NCBI GenBank assembly: GCA_033439685.1
Contig: JAUEDM010000017.1
Coordinates: 1-18,486 of the forward strand
Source: Apodospora peruviana
Taxonomy: Eukaryota; Ascomycota; Sordariomycetes; Sordariales; Lasiosphaeriaceae
Direction of reading: 5' to 3'
Length of the DNA: 18,486 nt
Within the stretch, counting starts at the first letter, position 1; each line of letters begins with the position of its first letter. Both the position numbers and the translations under genes were made by a program. The notes under the pieces are model-generated. The model searched no databases, had not been told where the DNA came from, and was given only the letters and a program-made list of their open reading frames with translations. Of this stretch, positions 1 to 9,167 are shown in pieces.

Positions 1-195
1 TTGGGTTGGCGAAGCCGTCAAGGACGAGTTTTTCCGAGGTCAGCCCCCTTGGTGAAGGAGGCTCTGGGTGATCGGGCCACACTGGTCACTTTGACAGAAG
101 ATGACGGCGCGAGTGCTCATTGCCACGTGGGAGCGCTATCGGTGGCTAATCGGCATATCTTTGATTGGATGGGTAAGGTGTTTGAAAGAAAGTAA
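1..195 (+). CDS. alpha/beta hydrolase, C-terminal end (partial, probable frameshift)
   Basis: This is the 3' end of a gene that enters from the left edge and stops with TAA at 193-195. The last 45 or so codons read cleanly: ALGDRATLVTLTEDDGASAH followed by CHVGALS and an amphipathic end, DWMGKVFERK. An acidic turn followed by A-H-C-x-V-G-A resembles the catalytic-His region of FrsA / DUF1100-like and 2,6-dihydropseudooxynicotine hydrolase-like serine hydrolases; this family match is from memory of the motif and is tentative. The first 50 bases make better sense in frame 2 (WVGEAVKDEFFRGQPPW, then a stop) than in frame 1. Adding one G to the GG at 51-52 would join the two frames, so a one-base deletion or sequencing error is likely there. 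The serine nucleophile and the rest of the protein lie outside the window. Confidence 0.45.
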   Translation: MGWRSRQGRVFPRSAPLVKEALGDRATLVTLTEDDGASAHCHVGALSVANRHIFDWMGKVFERK

Positions 196-914
<719 letters not shown>

Positions 915-3046
915 TCACCTCCTGCCCGCCTTCTTCTTGACAGCATTAATTAGCCCATCCAAATCATCCGCATCTTCCCCCTTCACCTTTTTACTACTCT
1001 TCTCGCTCTTGCCATCAGGCGACCCCTCAGGACCCCCCTTGCGCTTCTTCCGCCCCTCCTCCAAAATCTTCTTCATGCCGTGCGTAGCCTTGAACTTGGG
1101 ATTCGACGGATCAATAGCAAACTCGTGGCTCTCAAACACTGCCTTGAAACGAGGGTCCTCGGTGTCCAGTTTGAAATCTTCCTGCAGACCGCCCTGGTCT
1201 TCTTCTTCCTTCTTGCCCTTCTTCTTCTTTTTCTTGTTCTTCAGCTTCTCTTGCCGCATGATCTCCTTCATATCAAAATGCTCGAGATGGGCACCGCCCT
1301 CGTTATCGTCTGCCATTAGCAGCTCCAGCTGTGCCTTCTCGGCGGCCTTCTCCTTTTCTTCCGCCTCCCTGGCGGCGCGCTTCTTGAGTCGCTCCTCCTT
1401 CCGTTGGGTCGACCTGGAAGGCGCGGCGGGCTCGGAGGTGAAGAAGGGGTCGTCGAATCCAAGATCTTCGCCGGTTGCTTCTGGCGCCTCCTCAACTTCA
1501 GCATCAGCGGTAACAGCAGCCTCCGGATCTCGGCCCTCCCTCTTGGCAAGTCGTTCAGCTCTCCGCCTCTCTTTCCTCTCGCGCTCCTTGCGCTGGTACT
1601 TCTCGAGCGTGGTCTCTTCTGTCTCGTCCTTCTTCGACTTCTTCTCAGACAACGCGGAAGTGAAGGTGATCTGCATGTCGCCGACAGGCGCCGACTTGGA
1701 GCTCTTGGGGCTGGCTCGTCAGCCAGACCGAGCGCGGCGCGCATCTTGCGTCTGGCGAGCTCTTTCTTGGACAGTGGAGCTTCCTCCTCCTGGTTCTCTG
1801 CAGCTGGCTTTACCTCGTGCTCGTCATCGTCCTCGTCTTCGTCCTCGTCCTCACTGCCGCTCGCAAGATAAGCACGCAGGTCGTTCTCCGCAATATCCGC
1901 ACGGCTCCCTGTGAAGGCTTGATTGATGGTGTCCTTTCTTGACACCTCGTCGGGATGCATATCCCAAGTGAGCTTGACCTTGGAGTGCTGCAGGGCATCT
2001 GTCACGAACTCGATTGGCTTGTATCCGGTCGGCACGCTGTCAGCCTCATCCCTTGGTTCGTCATCGAATGTGACGTCGTCGGGAATGAAGCGCAAGTCGA
2101 GAAAGTTTGAGGACGAGAGATATTCGCTGCCATCCGTCGCTTCGTAGATCTTGTGCGCTGTGTTCTTGTCGGAGCACACCACTACCGCATAGTAGTAGCG
2201 TAACCGGTCGAGTTGGTATGTCCGGAGCTTGTCGTTGTCAAAATCCTGGTCATTCCCCTCTTCGAGCAGCTCCCTCTTAATCTCCTCATCCGAGTCTTCG
2301 TCCCCGTCGCTTGCCTCGTCCTCGCTGTCGGATTCGTCGTCGTCAGAGTTGCCCTCCTCCTTGGAGCTTTTGAAGATCTCCCTTGGCGGTCCCTCCAGTT
2401 CTTCTCTCTGCATCCTCTCCTTTCCGAACTCGCTGGGGTAGATGGATATTTTCTCGATGCGCCCTCCAGCAGGCACGAAGCTCGTGAATAGCGCCAGTAG
2501 ATCAACCGACTTGATGTGGTCCCAGTCAATGTTGACAACCGCGATCCGGTTCGTGACCTCGCCAGTTGCCACGGACTCCTCCTCTTTGCGCAGTCGAATT
2601 CCTGGCCTGGTCTCCACGACACCGTCATCTTCCTCCTCTTGGTCCCCCTCTTCCTCGTCTGACTCGGACTCGGATGAGGATGAGGAAAACCCGCCGCCAC
2701 GAGCTGGGTCGTATTTTTTTGAGGCTGCTTCTAGCTCGCGTTGCACAATGACATCGTCATCGACCTCAACTTCAGCTTCGCTGTCCACGTCTTCGTCCTC
2801 GTACAACTGCTGCAGCGCTTTCTTCTTGGTGTCTGTCTTTAGCTTTCGGCCGTACCGGTCGACTTTTGCGGTGGAGATGAACTCGGCATCTTTGAGCACG
2901 CGGGAAAATCGCTTGTCGAGCTTTGTCTTGGTGTTCTTCTTGGACGGAAGTTGGTAGCGGGGATCGGTCTCGAAACTGGAGAAGCGGGAGTCGGTGATGT
3001 GCTCGGCGGGGGCGCCATCACGCTTTGAGGACTTGGGTTTCGGCAT
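915..3046 (-). CDS. ESF1: ESF1-type nucleolar pre-rRNA processing factor, with one frameshift
   Basis: ESF1 is a nucleolar protein of the small-subunit processome needed for early cleavages that give 18S rRNA. The ATG at 3046-3044 starts MPKPKSSKRD. Residues 20-70 hold the conserved N-terminal block (DPRYQLPSKK, then LDKRFSRVLKD and VDRYGRKL). A long acidic, Ser/Asp/Glu-rich segment follows at about 84-145. An RRM-like ESF1 core runs from about 167 (RIAVVNIDWDHIKSVDLL) to 330, with a second acidic patch at 230-258. The C-terminus carries a NUC153 motif (EDPRFKAVFESHEFAIDPSN, then PKFKATHGMKKILEEG) and lysine-rich tails. The stop TGA is at 915-917. The gene has no intron and would code for about 710 residues, the usual fungal length. 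The frame breaks after codon 447 at 1707-1710 (GGGG on the + strand). One more G would join ADEPAP to KSSKSAPVGDMQITF, so a one-base loss is the simplest reading. Identity is firm; whether the shift is real is doubtful. Confidence 0.93.
1707..1710 (-). other. frameshift site in ESF1 (GGGG run)
   Basis: On the coding strand the sequence reads GCC CC AAG AGC TCC. Upstream codons (LADEPA) and downstream codons (KSSKSAPVGD) are both family-like but differ by one frame. A five-base C run instead of four would restore the frame. The first frame otherwise runs on into Arg/Ser/Pro-rich sequence unlike ESF1. Confidence 0.85.
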
Positions 3047-3450
3047 CTGTGTTACTCTGTTGGCAAATAAATTGCACAAGTACAGCGTTTGGAAGAGGCA
3101 GTTGGTAGATACACAATATCAAGGGGACTTTCTCTCAGCAATGCATGGAAACAGATTGTACGCGGGATGCTATGATCCGGAATTGGCATCTCGAGAAAAT
3201 TTTAGTGGGGTATTTGATTTTGCCGAAGGCGGTGTCGCCTGGGAACCTGCAAGGTGCCCCCCTGCACCGCCCTAGCTTCCCGTGCTTCCCTGCGACCCAA
3301 GCTTTTCTCTTCAGTTCCACACTTAGGTTGAAGCTTCCAGGTTCCTTTCCCAAAGATCACTTCACTGTTAACTGCATCTCAAATGCAACTGAGAACTATT
3401 TCAACGCGCTTGTATCCCTTATAAACCAATCCATATTCATCCTTCATCGG

Positions 3451-3789
3451 TCATATCGAGACTTTCTTGGTATCAGATCTGCCGTCTTCGTCCTCATCTT
3501 CAACAATGCATGCTCGCTTGACAACTGCTTCCATCATCACCGCGCGCTGTGAATCGTTAGCTCAACGGTTTATAAGCTTGAGAAGCAAGCTTAGGTGAAG
3601 ACATCATGACGTACCTCTATCAACTCAAGCTCGACTCCATATCAAAATAGAGACTATGGCTACAGCCGCGAGCGTCACGGACGCGACCACCATTCTGTTG
3701 TTGCCTTTGGTCTGCGGCGCATTCGCAATCAGCGTCGTTTTCTCGCCATCCGAGTACGGATTGAGCCGAACGTAGCTGTCCAGATTCAT
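3451..3789 (-). CDS. candidate small single-pass membrane protein gene with one intron
   Basis: This is a weak call that I do not recognise by family. Reading leftwards, an ATG in good context (ACCATGA) at 3789-3787 begins MNLDSYVRLNPYSDGEKTTL and leads to a hydrophobic helix at about residues 33-50 (MVVASVTLAAVAIVSILI). In this frame a stop follows at 3627-3625, giving 54 residues that end just after the helix. Just downstream is a near-ideal intron at 3614-3547: donor GTACGT, branch GCTAAC, acceptor CACAG. Beyond it lies an acidic, coding-like stretch, CIVEDEDEDGRSDTKK, ending with TGA at 3453-3451. The codons before the donor (GVELELIE) share the frame of the second exon but not that of the helix, so a one-base shift near 3640 would be required to join them. 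Alternatives are a 54-residue tail-anchored protein with a spliced 3' UTR, or chance. Confidence 0.35.
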
Positions 3790-4979
3790 GGTCGGAGCCG
3801 GCAGAATACAGTTAACGAATACCGCGAGTGAGCAAAACGAAACCAAAATGGCAATGAGGGACTGCAGCAGACTCCGTCATGCAGGGTCTTGGGACGAGTA
3901 GGAAGCTTTTAACATCCAGCGGGGTGCTCACGCAACAGATATATCACTTCGGAAACTTTTCCCTTTTCACATGAAAGAATGGAATGCCAAATGCTTGCAG
4001 CAAAGCCGGGACGACAATGCTTCGCCGTTAACCAGCATTCCAGGCGCCCAGCCAGTTGTCACCGCGTGTCAAAGACTTTTCCGGCAGTTTCATGCATGTC
4101 TGACCTATCGCCAACAAAGCCCGCTTTCGAGATAGTCTCAGGTGCCTTCATCGTGGCGAATGATTTGCGGTGGAAGGCCTGGGAGCTCACATCAGTACCC
4201 AATCAGGAAACACACTCTTTATACGATGTACGGATGAAGGTCATCTGGATTTGTTTGCTCAACTTCTGCATCCGGTCCATACGCCCAACCTATCGTTATC
4301 GCCAGTGCACAGAGATATTCGCTCGGCAAATCCCTTGCGTCTCTGCTTTATTATCAGTTCGTGGATAATACCCTCAGCTTCTCATTTCTTGTCATCTCGA
4401 AGCTCATTCGAGACAATTTTCAGCATAAAGGTGCTGTGCTACCACCCGTCAGTGTCTATTCGGGACCCGAGCAGTGCCGAGGTCCTGTCCTGTCATGTTA
4501 CATCCGGTTTGGGAGACCAGCGCAATGCAGTCATACAGCCATGCCCTCTTTCTGCCAACATCAGCGCTCCGTTCTGAACCGATGTGTCAACCGCCAATAA
4601 GCGGCCATCGACAGTACGGGCACAATCGAAAGTCACAGTGTACCTAATTAAGTCTCGGGTAGTCATCGCAGACAAACAGATACTCACTCGGTGGTGCACC
4701 ACAAGGCATCCAATCACAACCTTCAAAGGTTGAAGGTCACACAGCAGGCCATGCATGCACCCAGCCAGCTTCCCGCTGACATTTGAGGCCTACAGCATGG
4801 TTTTTCTTCAGGATGCTCCTTGATCCAACGACCTCGAAATCCCAAACTTTCCATTTCCACTCACACAACCCAAGGAAACATCACCCCCAGTATCATCACA
4901 GATCACCACAAAACATCGTTCGAGATCACGTAGCACCCGCTCAGACACTGAGTCGTCGGTATCGTTGTGCTAGACAACA
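3790..4979. other. long intergenic region, no supported gene
   Basis: About 1.2 kb between the small candidate gene (-) and the ISG12-like gene (+), which should be a divergent promoter region. Open frames on the + strand (3979-4577) and on the - strand (4493-4756) have no recognisable motif. The last 150 bases before 4980 are rich in CA and CAC (ACTCACACAACCC and similar), as in the 5' UTRs of many ascomycete genes. Confidence 0.4.
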
Positions 4980-5544
4980 ATGAGCAACACTCTTCGCACA
5001 CTCGGGGCTCTCGGTAGCCAGTCGGCCAAAATCAGCGGCGAAATGGCTAAGCAGGGCACCAAACGGTACGCATAGCTCCTCAATCTTGTCCCAACACACG
5101 GAATGCTGACTCGACAGTTATATCGAAGACGGCGGAATGGGTAGCAAAGAATCCCGGAGCCGCTGCGTGTGTCGCCGTCGGCGTGGGTGGCCTCGCCGTG
5201 GTCGCCTCTCCGGCGTTGGTCACGGCTCCTGTGCTCGGGGCTGTCGGATTTGGGTCCAACGGTGTTATTGCAGGTAAGTTTAACTGCCGACTGGAACAAA
5301 TTCCACACTCACCGAGTCTGAGGCGGATTTAACTGATCTCGTCTCTGTGTGGTTAGGATCAGCAGCTGCCACAGCCCAAGCCGGAATCGGCAATGTCGTT
5401 GCGCCGAGTGCCTTTGCGACCCTCACGAGCGCAGGGATGGGCGGGTATGGCGCCGCGACCGTCGCGGCGGTCGGACAGGGAATTGGCGTCGCAACGGGAG
5501 CACTCGGTGGTCTGGCTGCGTGGAAATTGGGGAAGAAGAATTAG
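4980..5544 (+). CDS. ISG12 / IFI6-16 family small hydrophobic membrane protein, three exons
   Basis: The protein belongs to the Ifi-6-16 family, small Gly/Ala-rich proteins best known as interferon-induced ISG12/IFI27 and IFI6 of the mitochondrial or ER membrane, and also found scattered in fungi. The diagnostic core is AVGFGSNGVIAGSAAATAQA, then GIGNVV, then ATLTSAGMGGYG, with long hydrophobic helices on both sides and a short basic end, WKLGKKN, TAG at 5542-5544. Exon 2 is 5118-5273. Intron 2 is 5274-5356 (GTAAGT...GGTTAG), and the phase joins G-S-A-A exactly. Exon 3 is 5357-5544. Exon 1 is less certain. The ATG at 4980 has a plausible donor at 5066 (GTACGC), but that phase does not fit exon 2. 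A donor at 5014 (GTAGCC) does fit, giving a 104-nt intron and a 125-residue product. The branch region GCTGACTCGACAG before 5118 is good. Family is sure; the N-terminus is not. Confidence 0.82.
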
Positions 5545-6015
5545 ACAGAACATGACGAGCATGAAGAAGCGGGTCGGAATCGGAGGGGTGGCTGAACACG
5601 ATCGACAGGTTAACGAGTTGACGGAGGACGAGCGTGGTGAAAGCCATGGAGTTGCTGAGGAGGGTGGACATCCCTCGTCATCAGCTCTGGCTACAACTGG
5701 TCGTCGGTGATGTGGAACCAGAGGATCGATGAGACGCTCTATCACTATCACCGAGAGGTCCAGGCATCTTAGTCGAGTTGGCTAAGCCCTGCAAATTAAC
5801 GATGCGTTCCGACGACGATGAATTCTGGAGGAACGACCTCAACCAAATGGCCCGGCATTGGGTACAGTTTTCAAAGCCATGTGCCTCCCTGTAGGGCGCA
5901 TTTTCTCACCGTGACCTGAGTCTTGATAGAAGGAATTCTGACTCCCAAGACCCCTATTCAGCATACTTTGAAATCAAAATCCACTCAACAAACAAACCAA
6001 ACCAACACCCCTTGT
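5545..6015. other. convergent intergenic region
   Basis: This spacer lies between the 3' ends of the ISG12-like gene (+) and the methyltransferase-like gene (-). Open frames here have no familiar motif, and I see no RNA gene. It should contain two 3' UTRs. Confidence 0.45.
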
Positions 6016-6594
6016 TTATTCCAACTCCCGCCTCCTATAAACCACAACCACCTCTCCATTCTCTACCAACTTGTCTTCCTCTTCTCCATTTACACGTTCC
6101 CGCAAACTTGGCATTATCTCATGCTCAACACCCCATTCCCTCAAGACGCTGGTAAAGTCGTCCTCATCACACCTCGGCCCAATCCAAACCACCACCTCCA
6201 GCTTTGCTCCCCCCTTCTCCAGATAACTGCTCACCAACTCAGCCTGCCTCGGATAAACAAACATCAACCCAGCCGCCTCTTCCGCCTGGCCAGCAACCGC
6301 CCAAGTACCCGGAACCAGGATCATGTTTTCTTCGGCCAGGAACCGACTGACACCTTCGGCGACCTCGACGCCATATAACGAGCTCCTGCGCAGCAGGTAG
6401 TGTTTGAGTAGGTAAGCTTCGAGGAGGCCTGGTCCTGATCCGACGCTGAGCGTTAGGGCTGGTGGTTCGGGCAGAACATTGTCCAGAAGGGAGAGCAGGC
6501 GCGCGGAGAGGGATACGCATGAGGCTTGGTGGCGGACTGGACCTCGTTTCGGGTCCAGTGGTGGTACTAGATTGTTGAGATCAGGGTTGGACAT
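6016..6594 (-). CDS. conserved-type hypothetical protein with a SAM methyltransferase-like glycine motif
   Basis: This one-exon gene of 192 codons runs from ATG 6594-6592 to TAA at 6018-6016. I do not recognise a named family. Residues 47-59 read LTLSVGSGPGLLE, which matches the first glycine-rich strand-loop of Rossmann methyltransferases (hydrophobic strand, then G-x-G-x-G). Residues 73-78 (LYGVEV) could supply the acidic residue at the end of strand 2 that usually binds the ribose of SAM. Later strands (KLEVVVWIGP, GEVVVVYRR) alternate in the manner of an alpha/beta fold. At 192 residues it is short for a complete methyltransferase with a substrate-binding lid, so it may act on a small substrate or be catalytically silent. 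The ATG is preceded on its own strand by a run of ten A (6608-6599). The reading frame is intact with no intron signals. Confidence 0.72.
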   Translation of the reverse strand: MSNPDLNNLVPPLDPKRGPVRHQASCVSLSARLLSLLDNVLPEPPALTLSVGSGPGLLEAYLLKHYLLRRSSLYGVEVAEGVSRFLAEENMILVPGTWAVAGQAEEAAGLMFVYPRQAELVSSYLEKGGAKLEVVVWIGPRCDEDDFTSVLREWGVEHEIMPSLRERVNGEEEDKLVENGEVVVVYRRRELE

Positions 6595-7759
6595 GATGTT
6601 TTTTTTTTGTTATCAATGAACCGTGTGGCTAAAAGAGGGTATGAATTGGTGGGATGTTTGGGTTTGTAAGGTTACTGGCGTAGTGGTTGCGTGTTGTTTG
6701 ATAGAAAGGGATGATTAAGGTGGAATGTCGCGACTCGCGAGGATAGGAGTCGAGCTGAAGTTGGTGAACAAACTTCAAGTAGAGTCGGATAAAATTTCCA
6801 GGGTTAGCCGTATCTTTGATGGCGCACAGATAACCCTCTCGTGAAAGATTGTGCTCGCGTCTTCCGTCTGTTGTATGGAGTGACACCATTTAGGTCTAAA
6901 CAATAGTACGTACATAAGCACGAGCTTGTTTACCATAGCTCTCGGTCCGTTCCATGTGTACCAGATGCATCACCTCGATGTTATAGACTTAGCAACTGGA
7001 GGCTTTGAAAGACAGGGTATTGTTCTGCTTCTGATTTAGTTGTACATATATCAACCGATTGAACGCCTGGCTTCCCTGGAGGGTATACGCTATCTGTTAT
7101 ATGCTTCCGACTCGACAATATCTCCTACAGTAAACGCTACCATATGCCTTCCGGAAGAACGATGAACAAAACCATCGTCGTGGACATGCTCCAATTATAT
7201 GGGATGAATCTACGCCGGCACCATATAGTCTCTGCTCCTCACCAGTCCCTTAGACTTTTGCTTGCCATCTTTGTTGCGCATAATCATGTCCTCCACTTGC
7301 GCTGTTCATCCTCCAAATGTCAGCATCCCATTTGTGGACTGTGATATGTCATGAGGTCCATACCATGCTTACCCTTTTCTCACTCTTGTACATCGAGCTC
7401 TCCAGAGCAATGCTCGGAGCCCCTGGCCTTGCGCGGCTCCAAGCGCCCAAGACGTGAGAGCTTCGCTCCCTCTCTGAGGAGACAAACAATGGGGCAGCCT
7501 CCATCCATCCAACAGAAACAGCCTCGGTGACAGCCCTAACTCTTCCTCCAAAACTTTGGTTCTATGAAACCACAAGGAGTCCAATCCAAGGTGTGTGTAT
7601 GGTCAGTGATATTGACCACCGGGGGCCTCGTATATATGTCGGGAGGAGACAGGTATCAGGGGTAACCGCCACCACCGTACCCTCCTACAGATCACCACGA
7701 AGGCGGGCAGATAGATCCGGTAGGGAAGTAGGTAGCACCACCTCCCACAGCACATGCCC
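6595..7759. other. long intergenic region, no supported gene
   Basis: About 1.16 kb between two genes on the - strand, so it should include the promoter of the methyltransferase-like gene on its left side and the 3' UTR of the FAR1-like gene on its right. Short open frames (6629-6889 -, 7144-7344 +, 7369-7584 -) carry no motif and have codon use unlike the genes nearby. I find no tRNA or structured RNA. The stretch 6895-7145 is relatively AT-rich. Confidence 0.4.
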
Positions 7760-8734
7760 TCATTCCATTATCGACGTCTCATCCTTCTTTAGCAGCCGCT
7801 TCCGATTATACAGATCGGTATTCAGCACATTCGTGAAACCCCTCGATTTGAGCTCCTCCTGGATCTTGCTGACCAGCCACCCGTCCCGCAACCACTGGTC
7901 AACCTCGGCCGACATGAACGCCGGCAGCTTCCGCGCGCGGGGGTCCGAGGTCTGGTCCGACGGCGGGTGGTTGTGGACCTTGTGCTCCTCGTTGGGGTAG
8001 TGCAGCGACCAGACGTCAGACCCCTTGGTGGTCTCGACGACCTCGAAGCGAAACATGCAGCCGCACTTCTTGGACGTGCGGTCGGTCGTCGGCTTGCGGC
8101 GGCCCTCGGCTTTCGCTTGCAAGATGACGGATTCGTCGACCGGCGCGCGGTGATGCCGCGCCTCGCCTCCCCTGAAGCACACCCAGCGGACCTTCTTCTT
8201 GCCCGACACCTTCGCGCCGGCGATGCGCATGCTGTAGCCACGCGGGATCGTCCACTGGTCGAGCTCCTCCTGCATGGACGCGCGCGACGAGATGGTCATG
8301 CCCTGCGGCGGCGGCTCGAGCGGCCGGAAGACGACGGGCCCGATGACGGCGGGTCCGTTGGCGGGGTTAAGGGCTAGCACGGTCTGCGTTGCGAGTTGCT
8401 GTTGCTGCTGTTGGTGTTGTTGTTGTTGCTGCTGGTGGTGTTGATTCAGACCATGTTGTTGCTGCTGCTGCACGGTCACAACGCCGTGTGGGTGTGGGGC
8501 GGGAACGGGCGGCGGCGCATGGTTGTAGCTGTTGGTAAGGCGCAAGGCGGTCTCGATGCGGCTGAGGCGCTGGTCGATGGACGTGAGGGCGTTGAGGAGG
8601 GTTGTGATGTGGTTATGGTTTGCGGTAGGGGGTTGATGGGGAGGCGGCGCGAGAGGATCAGCCATCGTTTGTCTTTCGGCGATGACGGGCCGCGTGCGGC
8701 TTCTCGCTTGCTTTGGTTGCTGCGCGACGGACAA
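7760..8734 (-). CDS. FAR1-type (WRKY-GCM1 fold) zinc-finger DNA-binding protein with a polyglutamine tract
   Basis: The gene is one exon, and the protein is 324 residues from ATG 8734 or 301 from the in-frame ATG at 8665 (MADPLAPPP). The first half is low complexity: Pro/His-rich, a short amphipathic segment at 43-65 (ITTLLNALTSIDQRLSRIET), and a Gln/His tract at 89-113. From about 159 a FAR1-like module begins (WTIPRGYSMRIAG, KKVRWVCFRGGEARHH). The probable zinc ligands are C186, C224 or C226, H254 and H256, the last two in the VHNHPPSD signature. It continues with RARKLPAF and a helical SRGFTNVLNTDLYNRKRLL segment, as seen N-terminal to the catalytic domain in Mutator-like (MULE) transposases. 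No transposase catalytic domain follows: TGA is at 7762-7760. This is probably a stand-alone regulator derived from a MULE, as with plant FAR1/FHY3. Target and role are unknown. Confidence 0.78.
   Translation of the reverse strand: MSVAQQPKQARSRTRPVIAERQTMADPLAPPPHQPPTANHNHITTLLNALTSIDQRLSRIETALRLTNSYNHAPPPVPAPHPHGVVTVQQQQQHGLNQHHQQQQQQHQQQQQQLATQTVLALNPANGPAVIGPVVFRPLEPPPQGMTISSRASMQEELDQWTIPRGYSMRIAGAKVSGKKKVRWVCFRGGEARHHRAPVDESVILQAKAEGRRKPTTDRTSKKCGCMFRFEVVETTKGSDVWSLHYPNEEHKVHNHPPSDQTSDPRARKLPAFMSAEVDQWLRDGWLVSKIQEELKSRGFTNVLNTDLYNRKRLLKKDETSIME
8396..8480 (-). repeat. imperfect CAG/CAA triplet repeat coding for polyglutamine
   Basis: Triplets of CAG and CAA with a few CAC on the coding strand give the Gln/His tract at residues 89-113 of the FAR1-like protein. 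Mixed CAG/CAA use usually lowers slippage. Tract length is likely to vary among strains. Confidence 0.85.
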
Positions 8735-9167
8735 GAGGACTGTCGAGGTCCGTTATGATTAGCAAACCTCTTTTTAACGGGTTGACTAGTGGTTGACAAA
8801 GGGTGGTAATCTAGCTTACATGTGGGGATTTTCTTTGTTGGCTATTGCAGTAGGCGGCGCAAAAGAGTTGGAGGCGTTTTGAACGGTTTATCGCACCGCG
8901 TCCTTTGAGGAGGTTGGTCATGTCGTGCTATCCGTATCTCAGCTCTTTCCCCCGCTGTCGCGCGTTCTTCACTGGGTGGCGCTCCTGTTGTCACGTGCTG
9001 CACGAATTAAATGGCGCGCTGCGGGAAAACGAGTTTATCCGCTCTGATTGGCTTTTCTCTGTCAAAGTGGGGTTGAGTTCAATTGTTCAATTTCTCTTTC
9101 TCATTTCTCGGGCTATCAACAACCTCGGAGCCCACCAGAGCCTGACAACCACGGCTTCTCTTCAATT
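8735..9167. other. intergenic region with an E-box, promoter of the FAR1-like gene
   Basis: This spacer lies between the FAR1-like start and the 3' end of the methyltransferase, both on the - strand. It contains a palindromic CACGTG at 8992-8997, a site type bound by fungal bHLH and some bZIP proteins. No gene is supported. Confidence 0.4.

Noticed and set aside
3551..3640. tRNA-like box A (TAGCTCAACGG at 3558) with a loose box B (CTCGACTCC near 3630)
   Set aside because: The 5' acceptor strand GAATCGT has no complementary 3' partner, the T-arm does not fold, and the distance is too long without an intron. The region is better explained as an intron branch site on the other strand.
3979..4577. 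Overlapping plus-strand frames of 129 and 135 codons
   Set aside because: No motif, no splice support, irregular composition; consistent with chance open frames.
4493..4756. Minus-strand frame with intron-like signals (GTGAGT...TTAG near 4686-4644)
   Set aside because: Splicing gives only about 41 residues with no motif, and the unspliced frame has no recognisable domain. Too weak to call.
7967..8758. Plus-strand leucine-rich frames opposite the FAR1-like gene
   Set aside because: They arise from the antisense of the polyglutamine and GC-rich codons; the minus strand carries the FAR1 signature.
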